Assembly (NCBI GenBank): GCA_003427395.1
Contig: BFEA01000149.1
Coordinates: 263,203 to 285,406 of the forward strand
DNA from: Chara braunii
Taxonomy: Eukaryota; Streptophyta; Charophyceae; Charales; Characeae
Direction of reading: 5' to 3'
DNA: 22,204 nucleotides
The notes beneath the pieces are model-generated. The model made no database searches and was not told the DNA's origin. It saw only the letters and a list, made by a program, of their open reading frames with translations. The translations under genes were made by a program, and so were the position numbers. Of this stretch, positions 16,491 through 22,204 are shown piece after piece (within the stretch, counting starts at the first letter, position 1; every line of letters begins with the position of its first letter).

Positions 16491-16636
16491 TGGTGTGGCC
16501 GAGACATCTCGGCCCTGGCCAATTTGGGGTGTGGCCGAAACATCTCGGCCGTGGCCAGTCTGGGGTGTGGTCGAGACATCTCAGCCTTGGCTAGTCTGGG
16601 GTGTGGCCGAGACATCTCAGTCGTGGCCCAACCATG
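16491..16636. repeat. Four-copy 36-bp tandem repeat with internal dyad
   Basis: GTGTGGCC starts at 16493, 16529, 16565 and 16601, an exact 36-bp period. Each unit contains a dyad of the type GGCCGAGA-CA-TCTCGGCC (perfect at 16497-16514). Because 36 is divisible by three, both strands read as 12-residue peptide repeats; I do not take these as protein. Confidence 0.9.
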
Positions 16637-16641
16637 GGGCT

Positions 16642-16644
<3 letters not shown>

Positions 16645-16675
<31 letters not shown>

Positions 16676-16688
16676 CCCCCCCCCCCCG
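16645..16688. repeat. Poly-T then poly-C tract
   Basis: About 31 T followed by about 12 C. It could be the tail of a minus-strand retroelement copy, but no body is recognisable beside it. Confidence 0.8.
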
Positions 16689-16930
16689 GAAAGAAGCTAA
16701 AAAACTGGGGTTTCAGGATTTTATAATAATTTAAGACTAACAAGAGACTTACTTTGGCAGTAATTCAGATTGCCAGCCAGAGGAATTGAAGTGAAGTAAT
16801 AGATGGTGAATTATCCGTGAACATATCTGGACGACAGCTATTGACAGATGCAAGATGTGTATTTGAAACATCGAAATTTCAAAAGTAAATGCGAAATTAG
16901 TTATAAGTTATAACGTATAAGAAAAAGTGA

Positions 16931-17551
16931 CAAAGTTTCTCGGGTTACTGGAAATTGCTGATGGATCTGCCAGTGGTAAAACAGGAGAGCTTTCTTTGGC
17001 TGATGGCACATTTGGCTGTTCCGACAGCACAATGGTGTGCAAGAAGAACAGCCAAGGCCAGCCCGCTATGCATTCTGTGCTCAGGAATGAGGATTGAGGA
17101 TTTGCAACACATGTGTCTGCATTGCGAGCTCTCAAGGCAACTATGGGAATGGTGGAGAGCGGGAACGGTGCCTGTCCCCCACCATGGCACTAGATGGGGT
17201 GACGAGTACGTGTTACTGGGTGCAGTGGTCCGGAGACCAAATGGGAAGGACCCCCTTGCGTACCCGAAGGAGTGCTTGAGGGGAGCCATTCTCTGGACCT
17301 TGTGGACATTGCGGAACTCGGCGGTCAGGAGGGGGGAGAGACTGACTCCGCCTATGATTCGTGCGGAAGTGAAATTCTCGATCAAACAGATGGTGGCCAC
17401 CGACTGGTCCATGAGAGTGCAGAACAGGGGATATGCACCGAGACCCCTGAGGCAGTTTCTGCAACATTGGAACAGGTTCCCGGATTTGTTTCGGATTCAG
17501 GATAGGCAACAGCAACCACCACAGTTGGTGTTTTCATCCTTTTTTCTTTGA
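16931..17551 (+). pseudogene. C-terminal end of a LINE ORF2 (zf-RVT region)
   Basis: The open frame follows a TGA at 16928-16930 and ends in TGA at 17549-17551. It carries the reverse-transcriptase zinc-binding region typical of plant LINEs: CILC, then H and C in the LQHMCLHC stretch, then LWEWW. Upstream, WKLLMDLP and FLWLMAHLAVPTAQW line up with WAQLQGIP and LLWLLSLMSTPSAVW in the ORF2 of the 9-kb LINE, confirming the family relation. The two are clearly different in sequence and this one keeps the last zinc Cys that the 9-kb LINE has lost. Endonuclease and polymerase domains are absent, so it is a dead fragment. No start codon is meaningful. Confidence 0.8.
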
Positions 17552-17681
17552 GATTCCTATACAGTTTTAAAGGATTGCAAGCTCAGTAGGACTTAGTAGG
17601 AGTTAGTTAGTAGGATTTTTTACTAGTACTCAGGTCAGTTCGCCGGTTCGACGGTGCTTTACTAGGACGTAATTGGATTTN

Positions 17682-17718
<37 letters not shown>
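16931..17718 (+). mobile_element. 5'-truncated LINE of a second family, with poly-A tail
   Basis: It comprises the end of an ORF2, a 130-bp 3' UTR with AGTAGGA/TTAGTAGG repeats (17586-17618), and a poly-A tail of at least 37 bases (17682-17718). One ambiguous base (N) lies at 17681. 5' truncation is the usual result of incomplete target-primed reverse transcription. The 5' limit is uncertain. It sits inside the inverted-repeat pair. Confidence 0.8.
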
Positions 17719-17719
<1 letters not shown>

Positions 17720-17940
17720 AACGGTCATGTGCCTGACTAAACTGCTATGCTAGAAAAAGCCAACCCAAGTTTCAAACTGCAAAAACGCAGTTTCAAATGC
17801 AATTGAAACTCGGGTCCTAACTAAACTGTTAAAACGCAGTTTCAAATGCAATTACAAACTGTAACCCTGATTGTGCCGTAGTTTTCTCTATTATATATTT
17901 TTTAACGGATGTACCAAAGGACAACTCCCTCATTTTTCAC

Positions 17941-18025
17941 TCATCCTTTTCGGATTGGAGTTCGAACTCAACTCTGTATTTCAGTAGTTCTTGGGTTAAC
18001 CCACTAAGTGAGGCCAATTGTTGAT
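17941..18025 (-). mobile_element. tRNA-derived SINE head, same family as 5605-5700
   Basis: The minus-strand B box GTTCGAACTCC (17967-17957) and a decayed A box TCACTTAGTGG (18011-18001) are 33 nt apart. TGAAATACAG, TGAGTTCGAACT and GATGAGT downstream match the copy at 5605-5700. It seems to have interrupted or replaced the 3' part of the ORF1 fragment next to it. Confidence 0.6.
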
Positions 18026-18084
18026 GTGAGACTTTGAGAATTTGAAGACCTACCATCCCTCTTTATTTTTTGTACAGTCATTTA

Positions 18085-18789
18085 TGAGGCCCAATAACTT
18101 TTGTACATAACCCGAAAGACTGGAGTATAGCAGCGTGTGGCATTTGTACCCAAGGCTCGTTCTTTTTTGGGAATAGGATCTGCAAAAGCATCATGAACTT
18201 TTATGATTCTCTCAAATACTTTTGGGATAACTCCTTTAATATGGAGGAGAATAGAGACAGAAACCTGCAAAGCTTTAACCCAAAAGTAGCGTTGCTTTTT
18301 GGCTTCATTCCAATCGTATAGTTTGTTTTCATTCATCCAATGTCTGAAATGAGCTGTATATTTTTTCCCATCTAGCTCTATGAGATCTGAACTCTTGCGA
18401 ATCATCCATATGGCAATGGTTTTAGCACTGGCCATATATGTAACCAAATTATTTCCATCGCAACGAAATACTCCTCTCTTTGGAGCGAGTTCAAACCCCT
18501 GTGACAACGCCCATCCCTCTTCATAAATACGGATCAGTCGGTTATTAATTGAGGGGGACAATGTTGAGGTATCATTTTGAAACTGCACAGAGACGGCATG
18601 TCCCGTCGCCCATTTAACCTAAATTTAATAGAAACTGCTATCAATGATCACCCTTACAGAATCCTGTCCTATGTCAACAGTGATAGGTGCAAATTCATAC
18701 GACAAAATTCCTTTGCCGTAACAATCCACTATCACCTCTCTTTTTGGCGTCAGACATGGGTGCTGGATTTGGGGGAGGAGATCTGTCAT
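18085..18789 (-). pseudogene. ORF1 fragment of a third LINE
   Basis: From ATG 18789 the frame reads MTDLLPQIQHPCLTPKRE, then two in-frame stops (TAA 18627-18625, TAG 18621-18619), then stays open to TAA 18084-18082. By-eye alignment to ORF1 of the 9-kb LINE is convincing: DCYGKGILS to LCYDDGLCS, VKW to IKW, RIYEEGW to RAYENGW, GNNLVTYMA to GPNVISYVA, and RYFWVKALQV to NTFWVLAIQV. This is the N-terminal and central gag-like part. The zinc knuckle and C-terminal part are missing, because similarity stops close to the SINE head at 17941-18025. Confidence 0.75.
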
Positions 18790-20140
18790 TCCGGCTTACC
18801 GAGATCGTGAAGCGTCCTTCCTGAGGTTTGCAACTATTCTACTTTCGGCGGTAGGCAAACCAGGACAACGGTCCGTGTTCTCCTATGCGTGAAAAGAGAC
18901 CTGATACAACGACTAATGATCTGCCAAAAAAACCGATATATCATTATGGTTACGTACAGAGGGAGCGATTATGTTCCGGGCACGTTAGCGATCCACTCCC
19001 TCGTGGCACTATTCTATCTGCCAACAGGAGAAGGAAGGTCACTCTATGGTCGCTATGGAACATATTTTCAATAATGTCACTCGCGGGAGTCTGGACAAAC
19101 CCCGGGTGGATAAACCTCCCTTTCTTATGGCTCGGTCGAAGAGACTTCCTCTATACGTGGAAACCGATTCCGTTCCCTTAGGAAACTCGTTAGAATCTGG
19201 AAATGGCTGCGAGGTGGACAAGTCGAGTTCACTATTTAGTCCTCATCTTTTGCGAAGCATCTGACGCGGTCCGCCAAGGCCGATGAACTTGGTCTTGGTC
19301 TTAATGAAGGTGCTTCTCTTATGAGAGCTTATAGTATGTGGTTATCATAAACCTGGTGCAATAGAACAATCCCTGCTTAAACTGAGGGCGTAAGGTGTAT
19401 ACAATATAGGAGAGGGAATTAATAATTACGGGGGAAACTTGGAATTGTAATTATCTTTCCGGCCATTTCAACACCAGCAATGGAGGCCACTTTACCGTGA
19501 TGTAATTCCCCCAAAAAATCCTCATAGAGACACGATTACCGCCGTAATACTACCCTCTGTTCCACTGGTACCGTCTTACTCCCACCCATGATCAAGCAAA
19601 GAAGAAGGAATGTGAGTCGTGACATGTTTACCTCAATATAGATTTTGGGTCGAAGCCATCCGAGTCGCTCTCTTCGACCTCCAGCAACTCCTAGATAACT
19701 GGTAGAGTTCTTCCGTCAGTGGGCGAGTCCCATCAGAGTGGTTCATACCACCAGTATTACCGTGTATGTACGGCGAGCAGTTCGGGCTATGGGCTGACTG
19801 CTATGGTTCAAGGCCCTAGCATGTGCCCCTTTGCCCTATTCTCAGCTTGGTCCGCGATGGTGGAAGGGAGGTGAAACCCTAGTTCACCTTGGCCACTTGT
19901 CATGGTGGTTGAGACTCTGCTGGTAAGTGGGAGGATTACTGCTATTGCTACCATTAGCGCGTAAATTAGCGCAAAAACCGGCCCTTCACCACGGCTCGCC
20001 CCCACTTATCCTTTCAAATTTAGCTTTCTTTTCTACTATGCAAAGTTGAACGGGTTCCGGGTATAGATGCAAGTTGGGTGCTTGGACTGGGTATGGGGTA
20101 CAGATGCAATTTTCCCGAAAAGAAAACATGCAACCCCTTC
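18790..20140. other. Unassigned sequence upstream of the third LINE's ORF1
   Basis: About 1.35 kb without a supported gene. Its position suggests 5' UTR of the third LINE. A CAAGGCCGAT-ACTTGGT stretch (about 19273-19297) loosely recalls the monomers of the 9-kb LINE, but this is weak. Near the right end, GGGTATAGATGCAA (20059) recurs as GGGTACAGATGCAA (20096). Short open frames here (up to 98 codons) have no recognisable content. Confidence 0.4.
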
Positions 20141-20147
20141 ATTGCGC

Positions 20148-20233
20148 GATAGCTATGCTTGCACGGGTACCCTGTATAGGCTTAGGAGTAGTGGTAGGTA
20201 GGTAGTGAAAGGTGGATTGAGAGTAGAATATAG
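20148..20233 (+). repeat. Dispersed repeat, copy 2
   Basis: Second copy of the repeat at 15811-15868, with the exact 16-mer GATAGCTATGCTTGCA and the same ending AGAATATAG. It lies just before a minus-strand SINE head. Confidence 0.75.
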
Positions 20234-20269
20234 CACGTGTCGCACGGGCTCGGGCATAAGCCTCGCCCG

Positions 20270-20340
20270 GTGTTACTGGGACCTCCCTCCAGGCGTGGTT
20301 TCAACTGGTCATGGTTTTGCCAACTGAGCCAGGTCTGTTG
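20270..20340 (-). mobile_element. tRNA-derived SINE head
   Basis: The minus-strand A box TGGCTCAGTTGG (20331-20320) is perfect. The B-box position (about 20288-20278) reads AGGGAGGTCCC, matching only its second half but resembling the CAGGTCCC of the copy at 900-985. Confidence 0.45.
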
Positions 20341-20455
20341 TTTTTTCAGACTCGCATTTGTTTCTCGGCGCAGCGCGGTTGGGATTTTCCGTTCTGGTCA
20401 GCGCTGCCCGTCAAGGAATAGGCAGGTCTGAGCTGCATGCAAACCGGCTTGAGAA

Positions 20456-20458
<3 letters not shown>

Positions 20459-20488
<30 letters not shown>
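20459..20488. repeat. (CT)n microsatellite
   Basis: About fifteen CT dinucleotides, followed by C-rich sequence. Confidence 0.95.
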
Positions 20489-20491
<3 letters not shown>

Positions 20492-20523
20492 CCGCCCGCC
20501 CCCCCTTCCCTATCTCTGTGCCC

Positions 20524-20732
20524 GCGGTGCTGTGTCTGAAGATGTGGACAGTTCCATGCACACACGGCCCAAAAAGGAAATAGGTGAGTTCGCGCGACGT
20601 GTCGAAGTGCACCCTCTCGCTCTCTTCCTTCCTCCCTCCCTCTCAGCGGTGCTGTGCGTGAAGAGGTGCAGAGTTCCGTTCGCATTCAGCCCAAAAACGA
20701 AATAGGTGGGTTCGGCCGGCGTGGCGAAGTGC

Positions 20733-20742
<10 letters not shown>
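20524..20742. repeat. Two-copy ~122-bp tandem repeat
   Basis: 20524-20645 and 20646-20742 share GCGGTGCTGTG, GAAGA-GTG, AGTTCC, GCCCAAAAA-GAAATAGGTG, and CGAAGTGCACCCTCTC. The second copy runs into the CT array. A more distant relative may lie at about 20400-20450. Confidence 0.8.

Positions 20743-20804
<62 letters not shown>
20736..20804. repeat. Long (CT)n microsatellite
   Basis: About 34 CT dinucleotides, followed by a C/T-rich stretch to about 20925. The Arg/Glu or Leu/Ser open frames over it are repeat products. Confidence 0.95.
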
Positions 20805-20808
<4 letters not shown>

Positions 20809-21006
20809 CCTTTTTCTCTGTCTCTCTCGCTCTCTATCTCCCGCCCCCCCCCGCGCCCTCCCCTCTCCTCCCTCCCTCTCCCGCCCTTCATCCATCCTTC
20901 CCTTCTCCCTCCATCTGTCCGCCCATTCGTTTATGGCTGCAACTCCATCTTGTGTGGGTATGCTATGCTGCAAGTGGGACAGGATCTGTGCAAGGCCGCT
21001 ATTCGA

Positions 21007-21204
21007 ATGAGTAGCCGAGGATCACCAGGGCCAGAAGGAACACCAGGGGCAGGTCAAGTGCCTACACAGGCGGTCAGGAGAAGGTCGCCACGCGGGTCTC
21101 AGGAGGATGAGCGGGTTGGCATTGTGTCGGTCAGGATGGGGATACGGCGACAGAGGAAGCAGAAGGAGGAGAGTAACCGGGACAGGCTGAGGCATGCAAG
21201 ATAA
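21007..21204 (+). CDS. Hypothetical small basic ORF, doubtful
   Basis: A 65-codon frame beginning [17 protein letters not shown], rich in Arg, Gly, Glu and Gln, ending RLRHAR. It is not built from a simple microsatellite, but its end lies inside the duplicated block that starts near 21130. It could be the start of a mobile-element gag-like gene; it may equally be chance in purine-rich DNA. Confidence 0.15.
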   Translation: MSSRGSPGPEGTPGAGQVPTQAVRRRSPRGSQEDERVGIVSVRMGIRRQRKQKEESNRDRLRHAR

Positions 21205-21540
21205 GTTTGGGGGTGTTGAGGAGGTTGTCGAGGGGGGAGACGTGGAGAAGAGTCCTAAAGTAAATGGGAGGAGGATGTAGGTCGGGACCCAATGCCGCGA
21301 AGAAGGGGATGGGCAGCGCGGATTGGGAGGGGGCAGAGGAAGCAGAACGAAAAGTCACTGGGATAGGAGGATGTAGGTCGGGACCCAATCCGCGAAGCAT
21401 GCAAGGTTAGTTTGCCGGCGTTAAGGAGGACGTCGAGGGGGAAGACGTCGTCGAGGAGGGTCGTAAAGTAAATGGGCGGAGGATGTAGGTCGGGGACCCA
21501 ATCCGCGAAGACGGGGATGGGCAGCGCGGATTGGGAGAGG
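21130..21540. repeat. Two-copy ~205-bp tandem repeat
   Basis: Copies are anchored at GCATGCAAG (21192 and 21397). Shared blocks include GAGG-GTCGAGG-GG-AGACGT, AAAGTAAATGGG, GGAGGATGTAGGTCGGG and GGGATGGGCAGCGCGGATT. An extra partial copy of the GGATGTAGGTCGGGACCC block (about 21368-21396) lies at the junction, giving three occurrences of that block. Confidence 0.85.
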
Positions 21541-21576
21541 GGGGGGGCGATCAGGATGTGGGATGGAGAGTAGAAG

Positions 21577-21840
21577 GTGGCAATGCCGGCCAATCAGGGT
21601 GAGGATGTAGGAACAGATGAAGTTTCAGGGGAAAGTACGCCAAGGCCTCAACAGGGTGAGGAATGCAGGTCGTGTAGGGGTGGGGAAGAAGAGATTGCAA
21701 GGCAGAAAGAGGGGCTCAGCGAGGATGGAGGGGAACAGGTTAGGAAAGGAGAGAGCAGGATAATGACGAAGGGCCGGAATCACGAGGGGGATAGGGTAAA
21801 TATGGATAAGCAGGTGATGGAGAGAGAGCAAGGAAGATAG
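21577..21840 (+). CDS. Hypothetical hydrophilic ORF, doubtful
   Basis: An 87-codon frame rich in Glu, Gly, Arg and Gln (for example RPQQGEECRSCRGGEEEIAR), with no domain I recognise. The whole 21550-22130 stretch is purine-rich on this strand, which favours such frames by composition alone. A proline-rich minus-strand frame overlaps it and is equally unsupported. Confidence 0.15.
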   Translation: MAMPANQGEDVGTDEVSGESTPRPQQGEECRSCRGGEEEIARQKEGLSEDGGEQVRKGESRIMTKGRNHEGDRVNMDKQVMEREQGR

Positions 21841-22134
21841 AAAGAGCGACAGACGGAGAAAGAGAGGAAAGGACATACCAGATCCGCCGGGGCCACATCG
21901 AGTAATGGAGAAGCAGGAGCTCGAAGAGGGTCCCGATGGACGAGAGAAAGGCGTGGAGAAAGATGGGGAAGAGAGGCGGCAGACGCAGGACGAGGAGAGA
22001 AGGGGCTGGGGAAAAGCGGATTGCTGGGGGGAAGATCGAGAGCCTCGCACACATTGAAAGATGGAACCGGACAGGCGGAAGGGAGGCAATGGCGTAGGAA
22101 TTAAGGGGAAAATGCAAGCGGGCGGAGAAGAATG

Positions 22135-22137
<3 letters not shown>
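21841..22137. other. Purine-rich non-coding stretch
   Basis: G/A-rich sequence with GAGAGA and GAAGA motifs and no supported gene, repeat array or element boundary. Confidence 0.5.
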
Positions 22138-22193
<56 letters not shown>

Positions 22194-22204
22194 ACACACA
22201 CACA
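22138..22204. repeat. (GT)n microsatellite turning into (CA)n at the window end
   Basis: About 27 GT dinucleotides end in GTGCACACACACACA, so the last bases are the inverted counterpart of the array and can pair back on it. Confidence 0.95.

Larger units (their letters stand above)
15953..17883. mobile_element. Long-inverted-repeat element (or pair of opposed MITEs) with nested insertions
   Basis: 15953-16045 and the reverse complement of 17788-17883 align over about 85 positions at roughly 86% identity, starting AACTACGGC and including CAGTTTGTAATTGCA and CCCGAGTTTCAATTGC. Both outer flanks are TATATA-rich. The left copy holds its own short palindrome, CCCGAGTTTCAA with TTGAAACTCGGG (16022-16051). 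Inside lie a 36-bp tandem repeat, a poly-T/C tract and a truncated LINE. No transposase was found, so it would be non-autonomous. Two independent insertions in opposite orientation are also possible. Confidence 0.65.

Noticed and set aside
16491-16636. 36-bp repeat as a CRISPR array
   Set aside because: Units are directly adjacent with no unique spacers, there are no cas genes, and the DNA is eukaryotic.
17681-17681. Assembly gap at the N
   Set aside because: A single ambiguous base at the start of a poly-A tail is a base-calling ambiguity, and LINE tail structure continues across it.
18885-19264. Small plus-strand frames as an organelle-derived gene
   Set aside because: The peptides resemble no organelle protein I can recognise and the frames overlap in different phases.
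20643-20973. Arg/Glu-rich or Ser/Leu-rich proteins over the CT arrays
   Set aside because: Both strands and several frames are open only because of the dinucleotide repeat.
21131-21593. Proline-rich minus-strand frames with repeated GSRPTSS peptides
   Set aside because: The peptide repetition comes from the 205-bp DNA duplication; frame use differs between copies and no domain is visible.
22138-22204. Telomeric or subtelomeric end
   Set aside because: The repeat is plain GT/CA dinucleotide, not a telomere heptamer or hexamer.

Overview
The window looks like nuclear DNA from a large, repeat-rich genome of the green-plant lineage. A streptophyte alga of the Chara type would fit, but nothing here proves the species. 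The grounds are plant-type LINE retrotransposons (endonuclease, reverse transcriptase, C-terminal CCHC-like zinc region), tRNA-derived SINE heads, foldback elements, very abundant microsatellites, and only one ordinary cellular gene. There are no operons, Shine-Dalgarno sites or bacterial genes.

Layout. 1-1237: non-coding DNA with microsatellites and one SINE head. 1238-1711 (-): an intact, single-ORF homologue of NudC domain-containing protein 2. 1771-3140: a diverged tandem duplication, then long GAA and TTC arrays in inverted orientation. 3141-4160: a minisatellite that multiplies the G-box/ABRE core CACGTGGC, three copies of an E2F-site-like repeat, and a 34-43 bp tandem repeat. 4476-5591: five inverted-repeat hairpins of two families, two of them forming I+II doublets. 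5610-5700: a SINE head.

5775-14822 (-) is one structurally complete LINE of about 9.05 kb. It is bounded by an exact 14-bp target-site duplication (5761-5774 and 14823-14836). It has an A-rich tail, a short 3' UTR, ORF2 (endonuclease plus reverse transcriptase, one in-frame TAA), an overlapping ORF1 (RNA-binding type with a CCHC knuckle, one in-frame TAA and one frameshift), a poly-C tract, and a 5' UTR of about 2.2 kb holding four tandem monomers of about 237 bp.

14837-22204 is a nested repeat landscape. It holds a foldback element (14889-15196), a SINE with a TAA-rich tail (15258-15598), and a pair of ~95-bp inverted repeats (15953-16045 and 17788-17883). These enclose a 36-bp tandem repeat and the 3' end of a second LINE family. 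Further on are another SINE head, an ORF1 fragment of a third LINE (18085-18789, -), about 1.3 kb of unassigned sequence, a fourth SINE head, two tandem-duplicated blocks, and CT and GT microsatellites.

The mobile elements do not work together as a pathway. The LINEs encode the target-primed reverse transcription machinery that normally mobilises themselves and SINEs, but every LINE copy here carries coding damage under the standard code.
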